In this document: one piece after another, positions 1 to 9,218 of the stretch
Position numbering within the stretch: the first letter of the stretch is position 1
How the letters are laid out: the number at the start of each line of letters is the position of its first letter
DNA from: Aminipila sp963524205
GTDB lineage: Bacteria; Bacillota; Clostridia; Peptostreptococcales; Anaerovoracaceae
Direction: 5' to 3'
Length of the DNA: 64,000 nt
Assembly: GCA_963524205.1 (NCBI GenBank)
Contig: CAURED010000007.1
Location: 1 to 64,000, forward strand
The notes under the pieces: model-generated
Databases searched by the model: none
What the model saw: only the letters and a program-made list of their open reading frames with translations
What the model was told of the DNA's origin: nothing
Translations under genes and position numbers: made by a program

Positions 1-201
1 GACCCTCAGGCATATCTTACGTCTCTTGAGAAAATTGCATCGCTGCCCGTGAAAGGAGTATTTCCAGCTCATCACAGCTTGGACATTCAGCCGGAAATTC
101 TGATCCGCATGCGAGACGCTTTTCGACAATTGAACGTTGATGGTAGATTACATCACGGTAGCGGTACTTTTAATTACGGCGATTGGGCGGTCTGGCTGTG
201 A
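1..201 (+). CDS. C-terminal fragment of an MBL-fold metallo-hydrolase-like protein (5' end outside window)
   Basis: The reading frame is open from the first base and ends in TGA, giving 66 residues. The segment VFPAHHSLDIQ, followed by a helix rich in Leu and Arg and a final beta-rich stretch, resembles the last part of metallo-beta-lactamase-fold hydrolases, where a PxHH/PGHG-like turn precedes the C-terminal helix. The metal-binding HxHxDH motif would lie upstream and cannot be checked. By my count G+C is about 49%, far above the A+T-rich genes that follow, with codons such as CGC, CTG and CCG. That suggests a different origin from its neighbours. Family assignment is tentative. Confidence 0.45.
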   Translation, partial: DPQAYLTSLEKIASLPVKGVFPAHHSLDIQPEILIRMRDAFRQLNVDGRLHHGSGTFNYGDWAVWL

Positions 202-294
202 TGATATGAATTACACATGTTAAAATGCATTGCTTGTGCAACGATAGAACATATGATAATTATTAGGCACAAAAGTAAATGGAGGTGCTTAAAC

Positions 295-894
295 ATGTTC
301 GGTGAAAATTTAAAAACAATTAGAAACCAAAAAGGAATGTCACAGGAAACTCTGGCACAAGAATTAAATGTTGTACGCCAGACAATATCGAAATGGGAAA
401 AAGGTTTATCTGTACCAGATGCCGAAATGCTTACTCGTATTTCTGATTTATTTGAAATACCAGTAAGTCAGCTATTAGGTGTAAAGATTGAAGCTGAAAA
501 GAATACAAATGAGGTGGCTGCACAATTGGCGATACTAAATGAGCAGTTAGCTAATAAAAGCAGGCGAAATAAGAATATTTTAAAAATGGTATTGAGGATT
601 ATTGCAGTATTCATAGTTGCTTATATTGTAATTGCAGTGGCAGCGCATGTCACACTGAAAAATAATCGTTCCGATACCCAAACCACTACACTAACTTGTA
701 CAATGGATAATGAAGAATATACATATGCAATAACATATGATGAGCAGTATCAGATTATAGAAGCAGGGGGGGATGCATTTATAGCTGACCATGTTGAAAC
801 AGAAAAGTATGACGATGCAAATATACTCATAGCACAAATAGCGGATTATTTTTGGGAACATGGTGGAACTTGTGAACGTGCAGAAAACCATTAG
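295..894 (+). CDS. XRE-family helix-turn-helix regulator with one membrane segment
   Basis: A protein of 199 residues. Residues 1-65 form a Cro/C1-type helix-turn-helix (LKTIRNQKGMSQETLAQELN, then VVRQTISKWEKG), so it probably binds DNA as a repressor-like regulator. A hydrophobic stretch near residues 105-120 (IAVFIVAYIVIAVAA) predicts a single membrane helix, with a polar tail of about 75 residues outside. This membrane-anchored XRE architecture is common in Firmicutes. The start was chosen at 295 because GGAGGTG lies 9 bases upstream; a longer frame opening at 217 has no ribosome site and adds unlikely residues. It stands 33 bases before the stalk-domain gene on the same strand and may control it. 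Confidence 0.8.
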   Translation: MFGENLKTIRNQKGMSQETLAQELNVVRQTISKWEKGLSVPDAEMLTRISDLFEIPVSQLLGVKIEAEKNTNEVAAQLAILNEQLANKSRRNKNILKMVLRIIAVFIVAYIVIAVAAHVTLKNNRSDTQTTTLTCTMDNEEYTYAITYDEQYQIIEAGGDAFIADHVETEKYDDANILIAQIADYFWEHGGTCERAENH

Positions 895-927
895 GGCTAT
901 TTAGAAACAAAAGGGAGGACTATAAAA

Positions 928-1899
928 GTGAAAAATTTTTTAGTTAGTTTTATGATTGTAATATTAATTTTAATGATGCCTGGTTGGGGTTGTAAGGCAT
1001 CAGCTACGACTATAACAGATGCTAAAACATTGGGGGGAAATAACACCGCTGCTACTTTTTCTGAAAATCAAGGAATTACCTTTAGGTCGGACAGTTATAT
1101 GATGGATTTTCCAGAATCTCAGATTGAAGCTATAGTGTATACTTTCCCTGATGGGACTAAAACTTTTAATACAGATGGAGATGCAAAAACAGTAGTTATG
1201 ATTAATGGCACATTTGCACCTGATATAGAAGTGAAAATTATTGATAAGGTATTAATGGTACCAATAAAAAATATATGTGATAAGTTAGAGATTAAAGCCA
1301 ATTTAACGGATAAAAATAATAAAATTACGGTTGAAAATAAGAATAAGAATTTGACGATTACTTTTAAAGTAAACGATGCCGTTGCACTGGTGAATAATGA
1401 AAAAATCACTATGGAATCATCGCCTCAACTTGTTGACAATACCATATATGTACCATGGATGTCTATATACGATAAATTAAATATAACGACTAAATATTAT
1501 AATCCCGCTAACTCACATTTATTTTCATTAAATTCAGTTATTACAATTGATCAAGAGTCAAATCAACCTTATATGTCAAAAGACGAAGCATTTAAATATT
1601 TAAAAGACAATCTAAATGCAGCTTCTAATCATTTTAAGGAGAATTTTAAAAAACTTTATAACCCGGATAATAACAGGTTAAATTCCACGGAAAAAGAATT
1701 GAAAGAAAATATAAGTAATGTAAAATTTGTTAGCAGTATTTCTAAATATTACATATTTAGAGGTCACTATTATACAATGTTTGTAGATAAGTATAACAAG
1801 GATGTATATTTTAATATTCCAGCTATAGCATCTAGAACTATAAAAAAGATAAACTTTTATGATCCTACACTTTTTGAATATAGTTATATGGTTGATTAA
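928..1899 (+). CDS. secreted stalk-domain (copper amine oxidase N-domain-like) protein
   Basis: A protein of 323 residues starting at GTG, with GGGAGG ahead. Residues 1-26 are a Sec signal peptide ending in KASA, a plausible signal-peptidase I site. Residues 75-195 contain the repeated pattern of the copper amine oxidase N-terminal 'stalk' fold: a short beta segment with INGT, then VPIKNICDKLEIK, then a hydrophobic beta pair, and again VPWMSIYDKL. In Clostridia such domains are found on exported proteins of varied function, so the specific role is unknown. The last 120 residues (Lys/Asn-rich, ending FEYSYMVD) match no family I recognise. A degraded copy of its 3' end recurs near 15.93 kb. Confidence 0.75.
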   Translation: MKNFLVSFMIVILILMMPGWGCKASATTITDAKTLGGNNTAATFSENQGITFRSDSYMMDFPESQIEAIVYTFPDGTKTFNTDGDAKTVVMINGTFAPDIEVKIIDKVLMVPIKNICDKLEIKANLTDKNNKITVENKNKNLTITFKVNDAVALVNNEKITMESSPQLVDNTIYVPWMSIYDKLNITTKYYNPANSHLFSLNSVITIDQESNQPYMSKDEAFKYLKDNLNAASNHFKENFKKLYNPDNNRLNSTEKELKENISNVKFVSSISKYYIFRGHYYTMFVDKYNKDVYFNIPAIASRTIKKINFYDPTLFEYSYMVD

Positions 1900-1917
1900 A
1901 TAACAAAGCAGACGAAA

Positions 1918-1974
1918 GTGCTGTTTTAAAATATGTAATTTATAATTATGTGTTTTAAAACAGTGCTTTTTAAT
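1918..1974. terminator. Rho-independent terminator after the stalk gene
   Basis: CTGTTTTAAAA and TTTTAAAACAG pair over 11 bases around a loop of about 21 bases and run into TTTTTAATT. It lies 19 bases past the stop codon. The stem is A+T-rich but long. Confidence 0.6.
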
Positions 1975-2185
1975 TGGGGGAATGACATAGCATGTCGAAC
2001 TATGTCGGAAAAGAGAAAAGGACAAGAGGGGAAAAAGTAGAATAATGGAAGTATACTTATAATAAGGAAGAATTTAAGAATTAATCATTGAACTATGTAC
2101 ATTAGTCAAATAGTCAAATAGTCTGATAGTGATAGGTTCATGTAATAGCAAAAATGGGAAGTTCAAAACAGGAGAAATATGATAT

Positions 2186-5100
2186 ATGGAAAAAATAATT
2201 TCTTATAACACTACACCAAATAAAAGTATTAATTGGAAGAAATTAAATGAGTTGACTACAAGAGAGAGTTTTGAAGAATTTGACGCTAATCATTGCAACT
2301 GGAGAAATTTTAAGGAAATTCATATATTAGGTAGTAAAAGATTTTTCGGAAAAAGTACTGAGAATTTAGATGATAGCGAAATCTCAACTGAATTATGGGG
2401 TGTTTATTGTAATGATGAAAAAAATTGGATGCTTGCAATTGGTGATCAAATAACTGATATTATTCAATCATTATCACGGTGTGGTAATGAATTATCAGTT
2501 TTTGATATGAGGTTTACAACTTCTAAACGAGTTGACTTATCAGATTTAAATTCTATAAAAGCCCTTAGTTTACCCTACAATGACAATTTAGAAAGTATTA
2601 TTGGATTAGCATCGCTTTCTAATTTATTGACTCTAAAACTGGATAATACTCAAATTGAAGAGTTACCAGAGTTAAGTATATTTTCTCAATTGAAGGTATT
2701 GAGCATTCGAAATACAAAAATAAAGAATTTATCACTAATGAAAGAATTAAATAAACTAAAATACTTAGACTTGGCTAATTCTTGTATATCTGAATGCGGT
2801 TTTATAGATAAAACTCCTTTGTTGGAAATATTAAATTTAAAAGAAACTAATATTGTCGACTTACCAGAGATTAATGGCTTAACAAATTTGCGTATTTTAA
2901 ATTGTAGTTACTTAAATATTAAAGAGGTGCCAATAATAAATAAATTGACAAAATTAACTATGCTAAATTTAGGGTATACAAATATTATTAACTTAGAGAA
3001 TGCAATGCTTCCTATTAGCATTCGTACTCTAAATTTAGAAGGTACAGCTATAAAGAAAATTCCTGAACAAGTAACAAAACTTATTAATTTAAGAAAACTA
3101 ATTTTGTGTGATATGGAGTTGGATTCGCTTCCTGCTGATATTATAAACCTAAACCTTGAGTTTAACTTAATGAAACGCGGGTTTGGAATTTGCTTAAATA
3201 ATACGACCATAAAAAATATTGATATTAGTCTGTTTGAGCAACCACGTACAATTATTGAAGCATGGTTTCGTCAAAATGGAAATGAAATAGATGGAGCGAG
3301 AAAAGCAAATCCTTTAAATGAAGCCAAAGTTGTGTTTTTAGGAGATGGTGGCTCGGGCAAGAGTTTATCAATTCAAAGAATATTAAATGATGGTGAAATG
3401 GTGAAAAATTTTGATGGTAGTGCAACACCTGGTATTTCAATAAACAGTCGCTCATACATTATAAATAACAATCATGTTTTGCTCCATTTTTGGGATTTTG
3501 GTGGACAAGAAATAATGCACTCAATGCATCGTATGTTTTTGACAAAGAGAACATTTTATGTAGTGTTTGTGAATGCTAGAGATAATACGCAAGACGAACG
3601 AGCTCGTTATTGGTTACAGAATATAAAAAGTTTTGCAAATAGCTCTAAAGTTTTGCTGGTTTTAAATCAAATGGACCAAAACCCTTCAGCTGCCGTAAAT
3701 GAGCCTGCTTTAAGAGAATTGTATCCGCAGTTAACACAAATTGTAAAGATGTCTGCAACAAACTTTACTTCAGAGCAATTTACTAATTTCATACAACATA
3801 ATTTGTTGTATGAAATTAGTGATATGTCCTATATAAGTGAACCTTTTCTTATGTCTTGGAAAAGACTAAAAGGAAAGTTACAAAGCATGGAAAAATACTA
3901 TATTGACGCTGAAACATTTAAATCAATGGCAGAAGAATGTGGTGTAATACTTAAGGACGATGTAAGAATTAATTTGCTTGATTGGTTTAGCGATCTTGGT
4001 ATTAGTTTTTGTTACCGGGATAGTTCTGCTCTGTCAAACTATATGGTATTAAGACCTGATTGGATTACTAATGCAATATATATTATATTATTCAATGGAA
4101 TTATTAGAGCTAAAAACGGATTGATTAAACACGAGGATATTCATGAAATACTTAGAATTCCTCAAAATGGAGAACCTATAGCAAAACGTGTTTTTGCCAA
4201 TATTTCATATTCTCCTATTGAAACGGAATACGTTTTAGGTGTAATTAGAAAATTTAGATTGTCATATAGAATGAATGATGAAGCAGAATTTATTCCTATG
4301 CTATGTGATAGAAATGAAAATGCAATAACAAGCAATTTTACACAAAATATAGATGTATTAGAATTCCATATGGAATATGTTTATTTACCCAATAATGTAT
4401 TGCACCGATTAATGGTTGAAATGCGTAACGATTTAGTACATAAATATGTTTGGCTGTCTGGCGCAGTATTTTGTTCAAATACAATGGGCTTAAAGGCATT
4501 AGTAAAAATAGAAGATAATATATTAAAGATATATGTAAAAAGTGATAGTGATTTATATTCTGCTAATGTGTATTTAGGTTTTATTAGAAATGTAATAAAA
4601 AATATAAATGAATCACTTGGATTAAATGCAAGTGAAACTATTGTTTATAAAAAGGATGGTGAAGCAGAAGAATATAATTATGATTATTTAGCAGAAAGTT
4701 ATCAACATGGTAATAACTTTGTGTATTCAAGAAAATTAAAAAGTAATATTTCTATTTTAGATATTTTAAATCAAACAGATGGTGGCATCAATGAACGCAA
4801 AAACAAGTTGATACAAGATGTAATTGATTCTTGCGCATGCATGCAAACAAACAAAATATATTGGATATCCAGTGAAGATAGTCGTAATACGCATATTCGA
4901 GACATGCTGAGAAGTAAGGGATATATTATAGCTGATCAGACACTCAGTGGAAAATCTGCTACAGGAAAAAGCGCTGGAGAATTAGATCTCCAGATTATGG
5001 AAACTCCTGATAGGCCTTGGGCAATTTATGAAGCTTTGAATCTTATAAGCTTTTCAAATAGTGAAAAGGAAAACTGGAAAAAGCATTTATCCAAGTTGTT

Positions 5101-5353
5101 AGATAATTATAATCCAATGGGGTTACCGCTTGCTTTTCTTGTCAGCTATGTTGGTTGTACAAAAGATAATTTTAAAGAATTTTGGCTTAAATACTATACT
5201 TACTTATCTCAAAATTGTGAAAGCAAATATTCTATTCAAAAAGTTCAAGAACGTGATGATAATAATTTTTATTTACGCAGCGCTGAATGTGTTTACGATC
5301 GTGCTGGTTTACCTACAACAATATATCATATTTGTGTAAGACTAGGAGATTAA
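2186..5353 (+). CDS. LRR-Roc-COR (ROCO) family protein, NLR-like
   Basis: A protein of 1055 residues. Residues 110-330 are leucine-rich repeats (repeating LxxLxLxxTxIxxLP). Residues 380-540 are a Roc GTPase: P-loop GDGGSGKS at 386-393, G3 motif DFGGQE from 437, and a G4-like NQMD at 494-497. A COR-type dimerisation region follows (about 550-800). The last 180 residues form a separate domain containing GELD (D934) and, 15 residues on, YEAL (E949). This spacing recalls PD-(D/E)xK-like folds, but the lysine is not in place, so nuclease activity is only a guess. Known ROCO proteins use GTP binding as a switch. In this cargo an NLR-like immune sensor is the likeliest role, by inference. AGGAG precedes the ATG by 11 bases. 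Confidence 0.85.
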   Translation: MEKIISYNTTPNKSINWKKLNELTTRESFEEFDANHCNWRNFKEIHILGSKRFFGKSTENLDDSEISTELWGVYCNDEKNWMLAIGDQITDIIQSLSRCGNELSVFDMRFTTSKRVDLSDLNSIKALSLPYNDNLESIIGLASLSNLLTLKLDNTQIEELPELSIFSQLKVLSIRNTKIKNLSLMKELNKLKYLDLANSCISECGFIDKTPLLEILNLKETNIVDLPEINGLTNLRILNCSYLNIKEVPIINKLTKLTMLNLGYTNIINLENAMLPISIRTLNLEGTAIKKIPEQVTKLINLRKLILCDMELDSLPADIINLNLEFNLMKRGFGICLNNTTIKNIDISLFEQPRTIIEAWFRQNGNEIDGARKANPLNEAKVVFLGDGGSGKSLSIQRILNDGEMVKNFDGSATPGISINSRSYIINNNHVLLHFWDFGGQEIMHSMHRMFLTKRTFYVVFVNARDNTQDERARYWLQNIKSFANSSKVLLVLNQMDQNPSAAVNEPALRELYPQLTQIVKMSATNFTSEQFTNFIQHNLLYEISDMSYISEPFLMSWKRLKGKLQSMEKYYIDAETFKSMAEECGVILKDDVRINLLDWFSDLGISFCYRDSSALSNYMVLRPDWITNAIYIILFNGIIRAKNGLIKHEDIHEILRIPQNGEPIAKRVFANISYSPIETEYVLGVIRKFRLSYRMNDEAEFIPMLCDRNENAITSNFTQNIDVLEFHMEYVYLPNNVLHRLMVEMRNDLVHKYVWLSGAVFCSNTMGLKALVKIEDNILKIYVKSDSDLYSANVYLGFIRNVIKNINESLGLNASETIVYKKDGEAEEYNYDYLAESYQHGNNFVYSRKLKSNISILDILNQTDGGINERKNKLIQDVIDSCACMQTNKIYWISSEDSRNTHIRDMLRSKGYIIADQTLSGKSATGKSAGELDLQIMETPDRPWAIYEALNLISFSNSEKENWKKHLSKLLDNYNPMGLPLAFLVSYVGCTKDNFKEFWLKYYTYLSQNCESKYSIQKVQERDDNNFYLRSAECVYDRAGLPTTIYHICVRLGD

Positions 5354-5363
5354 TGTTGTATAA

Positions 5364-5833
5364 GAGTTACATAAGTCTCCATCATTAATTGATTGTTCAG
5401 AAACACTCTATAGTTGTTTTTTTGGATTACGTTCGGATGAAGTGTTTTCAACAAACCGTAATGCGTTAAATAGAATAGCAGAAAGTACTTATTTTCAGGA
5501 TAATAATCAAACAATTCTGACTCTATTTGATGCCATGGACATGCTTTACCCAACCACGCATGATGAAGAGAAACTCTCAAACGTATTGCAACATTTTGCT
5601 GCAATACACAAACAGAAAAAAATATGCTAGTAAATAATTTAAGAAATTTACGGAAAAAAGTTAGAAATCCACTTTTACATAGTGGTAAATCAATCATTGA
5701 TTTGAAATTAAATGAAAATGATGCTTATACAATCATAAATACTATCAAATCTATTGTTACAAAGTATTGCGAAAATACTTATATGCTAGATATACATACT
5801 TTTAAAGATTTGCATGATAGAAGAAAAAAGTAA
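5364..5833 (+). pseudogene. frameshifted remnant of a HEPN-like protein C-terminus
   Basis: Two overlapping frames together read as one protein end. The first (5364-5630) begins directly after a stop and contains SLIDCSETLYSC and NALNRIAEST. The second takes over at an A-run near 5612-5622 and continues with LRNLRKKVRNPLLHSG. The R-N-P-L-L-H hexad fits the Rx4H motif of HEPN ribonucleases and sits where C-terminal HEPN domains usually carry it. No start codon or N-terminal part is visible, since the ROCO gene ends 10 bases before. It is therefore a truncated, frame-broken leftover. HEPN assignment rests on this motif and helical composition only. Confidence 0.5.
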
Positions 5834-5857
5834 AAATAAATCTTATTAATGCGCTCG

Positions 5858-5919
5858 AACTAACTTCCCATTATGTTTATGATGGACTAGTCTTTTACAT
5901 AGATAACGAGAAGTTCAGT
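5858..5919 (+). repeat. inverted-arm intergenic repeat, copy A
   Basis: Arms AACTTCCCATTAT and ATAACGAGAAGTT are inverted repeats with two mismatches. On the minus strand both mismatches become G-T (G-U) pairs. The site lies between two decayed genes. The left arm recurs in copies B, C, D and E, and the right arm in copy B. Boundaries are good to a few bases. Confidence 0.6.
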
Positions 5920-5981
5920 TAAATAAGTGATGAGCAAGCTACTACTACACTGTTAAAATAATTTGTAGGAAAGAAATTATT

Positions 5982-6376
5982 ATGTTGAAAAAAGTTAATA
6001 AAAGGTTTTTGAATAAATATCTTATCATTATTGTTATTTTAATCATTACGGTATCTACTATAGGATTTAGTATTTATCAAAATATCTTTTATATTAGTAT
6101 TGATAATATCCCAAAAGGCGAGTTTATAAAAGAAGTAACTTCTCCAAATGGACAATATAGTATTAGTATCTATCTTGTAAATGGAGGAGCTACAGTAGAT
6201 TATGCTATTAGAGGAGAGCAGTATATAAAAAGGAAAAAAGAAAAAGTCAAAATATATATTGGAATTACAATGAATCCTCTGCGGAGGTTAACTGGATAGA
6301 TGATACTAATGTTTGGATTAATGCAGTGCCATTAAACGTATTAAAAGACAGGTATGATTATAGACTTGTAAATTAA
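5982..6376 (+). pseudogene. DUF5412-family protein, broken by one frameshift
   Basis: Residues 1-80 read normally: a membrane segment (YLIIIVILIITVSTIGFSIY), then the family's hallmark SPNGQYSIS...NGGATVDYAIRGE. After an A-rich run near 6228-6246 the original frame turns into unrelated sequence and stops at 6299. The neighbouring frame restores the typical family ending: NIYWNYNESSAEVNWIDD, then NVWINAVPLNV and a final YDYRLVN before the stop. One single-base indel explains everything, and the repaired protein would be about 131 residues. Family function is unknown; members are small anchored proteins with an outside beta domain. The indel could be a real mutation or a homopolymer sequencing error. 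Confidence 0.7.
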
Positions 6377-6425
6377 CTTATAAAATATATTAATTGAAAA
6401 AAGAATGAAACCTTGAAGTAGTTAA

Positions 6426-6557
6426 AAAATCGGAATACAGTTTAAAAAGGAAGAAATTTCAAATGAAAAAGAGATAGAAAAAATGTCAGGATATAATAAT
6501 GCTATTGTATCAGTATTAAAACTTATAAATCCAATTTATGAATATAATTTGGATTAA
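6426..6557 (+). pseudogene. short gene-end remnant of unknown family
   Basis: An open stretch of 43 residues without a usable start ends at TAA. It is helical and charged (FKKEEISNEKEIEKMSGY), followed by NNAIVSVLKLINPIYEYNLD cut into the stop. Amino-acid composition looks protein-like, unlike the other frames here. I read it as the leftover 3' end of a lost gene, but cannot name a family. Confidence 0.3.
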
Positions 6558-6673
6558 AAATACAGAAAGCTAAATTGGGATTTGATTTCCACTTCATTAA
6601 ACAAAAAAGCTTATTTTTTTAAAGGTTTTGTTACTTATCTGCCTGGAATAAGTATAAGATATTAAGGGGATAT

Positions 6674-6990
6674 ATGAAGAGCAAGCAGTATGAAATTTGG
6701 ATTGAAGTAGAGCACTTAGCAGAAGATGAAAGAAATATTTATGATGATAATACAGATGTTATTGTAACTTTTAATGACAATAAAAAGTGGATTGCCTCAT
6801 TTTTTACATACCGTAATATTGGTACGCTCATGCAGAAAAATAAACAGACAGGTGAAAAATAAATGGAAAATATTTTTGGAGCAGTGATATGCTACTTGTT
6901 GATGAAATTAGCAGAAAACGTATAGAGGAAATTATAGAATATTTATTAAATGAGAATGAATTTAAAGAGATTCTTCGTAAATTCTGTTGA
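6674..6990 (+). pseudogene. small immunity-like cytosolic protein, broken by one frameshift
   Basis: The first frame gives YEIWIEVEHLAEDERNIYDD and then DVIVTFNDNKKWIASFFTYR before stopping at 6862. From the A-run near 6855-6862 the next frame continues as NGKYFWSSDMLLVDEISRKR and ends EFKEILRKFC. Joined, this is a compact acidic alpha/beta protein of about 104 residues. I recognise similar small proteins next to toxin or polymorphic-immunity clusters but do not know a named family. The ribosome site AAGGGGAT lies before the ATG. It is the third frame break at an A-run within 1.3 kb. Confidence 0.55.
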
Positions 6991-7032
6991 GTATTTACTG
7001 TTGAGTTAGTGTTGCTTTTAATCTGCAATCAT

Positions 7033-7110
7033 ACTTCCCATTATGTTTATTAAGTGTAGGCAATAAAGTCTGCCTCAACTGCTGATTAGGCTGACAACGA
7101 GAAGTTAGGA
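7033..7110 (+). repeat. inverted-arm intergenic repeat, copy B
   Basis: The left arm ACTTCCCATTATG and right arm ACAACGAGAAGTT match copy A. The 61-base stretch from the left arm to GATTAGGCT is shared with copy C with two differences. The centre contains a small AGGCA/TGCCT hairpin. The right end reads GTTAGGA, close to an integron-type GTTRRRY core. The remaining 260 bases up to the DUF2971 gene show three further GTTAGG-like words (about 7132-7181) but no gene. Confidence 0.65.
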
Positions 7111-7369
7111 CAAGCTGGCATACAAACAAAGGGTTAGAAAATAAGTCATGCGGAAGCCATAAGGTTAGGACATATAGTTAGGGCGTGTTTCAGTGCAATC
7201 TATTTGAAGTGAGGGGTGTAGCAAATGCCAATCATTTAGAAAGACATTCTATGGTTGCACTTTTAGTAGTTTCCCCCAGAGATGGACAAAAGCACAGTTG
7301 TACTACAAAGACTTTGGTGTGCAGAATTTTAAGTCAGGCTAATAAAAAATAGAGAGGATATAACCCCTT

Positions 7370-8212
7370 ATGACTAATAGCGTAAAAAAGAGCCAAGAGT
7401 TTATAAAAAAATATTTAAGTATTGATAATGGCGAACGGTTAAGTCTGATACTTGAAAGTTGCAAAGATGAAAAGTATTTGTATAGATATCGTACATTAAC
7501 TGATTATGAATTAAAAGCATTACACGAAAAAAGAATATGGTTACAAACTTTTAATAAGCAGAATGATTGTGAAGAAGGTTTAACTAGTTTTATTACAAAA
7601 GATATAGTAAAGAAGTCAAAATCAATAAATCTAAAAAATTTATATAGTAAAGCAAAAGATAATCATATAGCTAAAAAATCTATAAAAAATTTGGAAGAAC
7701 AGGTAGAAAATAAATTAATAGAAATAAGAAAAAATTATGGATTAATTTGTTTTTCTACTCTATGTGATAATCAGTATATGTGGGAAAAATATGCTGATAT
7801 TGGCAAAGGGATTTGCATAGTTTATTCTAAAGAAGAAATGGTAAGACAAGAATTTCATGTATGCCCAGTGATATATCAAAAAGAAAAAAGTAATGTTATG
7901 GATTATTTCGATTTTGTTGATATACACAATACTATTGTTATTAATGAAAATAAAAGATCAATACCAATGATATATATAACAAAGAATGATAGAAAATGGG
8001 GCAAAGAGGAAGAATGGAGACATATTGAAGTAATCCCACATAAGCAGGATGGAAAATATTGTGATACTATTATTAAACCAGAAGCAATTTATATTGGATA
8101 TAATATTGATCCTGTAAATAGAGAAAAGATCGTTCAGTATTGCAAACAAGAAGAGATTAATTGTAGGTTGAGTTATTGTTCAAATAAAAACAAAAAAACG
8201 ATCTTAGATTAA
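7370..8212 (+). CDS. DUF2971 family protein
   Basis: A protein of 280 residues. Family marks in order: LYRYRTLTDYELKALHEKRI, then WLQTFNKQNDCEEG, then GLICFSTLCDNQYMWEKYAD, IGKGICIVYS, and a late EWRHIE. DUF2971 proteins are uncharacterised, often sit in mobile or defence-related islands, and have no proven activity. The conserved order of aromatic and acidic residues suggests an enzyme-like fold, which is inference. The gene stands alone between repeats, with weak ribosome binding (GAGAGG about 14 bases ahead of ATG), and has no partner close enough for an operon. It appears intact and of normal family length. Confidence 0.8.
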   Translation: MTNSVKKSQEFIKKYLSIDNGERLSLILESCKDEKYLYRYRTLTDYELKALHEKRIWLQTFNKQNDCEEGLTSFITKDIVKKSKSINLKNLYSKAKDNHIAKKSIKNLEEQVENKLIEIRKNYGLICFSTLCDNQYMWEKYADIGKGICIVYSKEEMVRQEFHVCPVIYQKEKSNVMDYFDFVDIHNTIVINENKRSIPMIYITKNDRKWGKEEEWRHIEVIPHKQDGKYCDTIIKPEAIYIGYNIDPVNREKIVQYCKQEEINCRLSYCSNKNKKTILD

Positions 8213-8249
8213 AAGGATGTCGTTTTGTAGTAATCAAGCATTTTTGTAG

Positions 8250-8320
8250 CACTTTAACCTAATGAAAACAAAGAAACTATTAATAAACATACTATGCAAT
8301 TAAGTGATAAAGTTAAAGTG
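8250..8320 (+). repeat. 71-bp element bounded by a perfect 9-base inverted repeat
   Basis: CACTTTAAC at the left and GTTAAAGTG at the right are exact inverted repeats 53 bases apart. The AAC...GTT ends and overall length resemble copies A-D although the arm sequence differs. It lies in the 253-base gap after DUF2971, which otherwise holds nothing I can identify. Confidence 0.5.
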
Positions 8321-8465
8321 TAATGGTATATTAAACTTGTAACACTCCTGTCTAATAGCAATAATGTGAAATTAAAGTATTGATAAATTGAATTTACCTT
8401 TTTTACTAAGATTGCATAGTTGATAGTTAAATTGGGAGACAACACTTTGGATTGGAGGTCACCAC

Positions 8466-9218
8466 ATGAATGAATCCGCTTTTATGGAAACGTTAATTAA
8501 TACATTGCGATTTGACAGTAAGTATAAGACGTTAAGAACTATATTATTGCCAATTCTAAGCAGGAGTAGCGTTAATAGTATTCCGCAATGGGCTTTTGCC
8601 ATTAGACCTGGACAGCATTGGGAAAATATAGAGCTGAGGGTTCCTGTTCCGCTGATTGATACCGCAAATGAGCATGAAAAGGAAATTAAAGACCTCTTTG
8701 AATATGTGTATGAAGAAACTGATGACTTTGCTTTAAATCAAGTATTGCTAAAGCCACGAATCATCTCTTCGAGTGTAGACGAACTTATCCAAAATGATGT
8801 GATTTTTGATGAAATACAAGATACCGTTATTCAAGGTATACGAGATGCAAAGTACTTAATATGGGTTGCTGTGGCTTGGTTTACAAATGAGTCATTTTAT
8901 CGTGAAATGTTGCTTAAAAAAGATGCAGGAGTGAATATTCGAGTAATCATTTCTGATGAAGATTCTAACCAGAACCTATTACCAAAGTTGAATGGCAACT
9001 TTGATACTGTTGTAGTTCCATGCTTAGGATACTACGGGAAAAATAGAATGCATGACAAATTTTGCATTATAGACATGGACTATGTAATGCATGGCTCTTA
9101 TAATTGGACGGCTTCTGCGAACTACAATGGGGAAACTTGGGCGACAGCTATTGATAGAGAATTTGTAAAGAAATTCGCTGATGAATTTATGAGAATGTAT
9201 GTGGAGCATCATCAGTAG
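8466..9218 (+). CDS. single-HKD phospholipase-D-like protein
   Basis: A protein of 250 residues, with GGAGGT seven bases before the ATG. The C-terminal half is a phospholipase-D fold: a predicted strand ILLKKD...VNIRVIIS, then the catalytic HKD motif MHDKFCIID (H196, K198, D203), followed by HGSYNWTASANYNGE, which matches the usual GSxNxT/S element. With only one HKD it would need to dimerise to form an active site, as in Nuc-type nucleases and BfiI. The N-terminal 120 residues resemble an effector-associated helical segment and are unassigned. In this cargo a nuclease role in defence is plausible; a lipid substrate cannot be excluded. Confidence 0.8.
   Translation: MNESAFMETLINTLRFDSKYKTLRTILLPILSRSSVNSIPQWAFAIRPGQHWENIELRVPVPLIDTANEHEKEIKDLFEYVYEETDDFALNQVLLKPRIISSSVDELIQNDVIFDEIQDTVIQGIRDAKYLIWVAVAWFTNESFYREMLLKKDAGVNIRVIISDEDSNQNLLPKLNGNFDTVVVPCLGYYGKNRMHDKFCIIDMDYVMHGSYNWTASANYNGETWATAIDREFVKKFADEFMRMYVEHHQ

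Noticed and set aside
2097..2130. Tandem repeat of TCAAATAG-like units as a CRISPR or minisatellite
   Set aside because: Only two exact and two imperfect 8-base units; better explained as the centre of an inverted-arm element.
5130..5339. Separate 69-residue gene inside the ROCO gene
   Set aside because: An out-of-frame shadow of the conserved C-terminal domain.
7110..7369. Coding gene between repeat B and DUF2971
   Set aside because: All frames are broken by stops; only short GTTAGG-like words recur.
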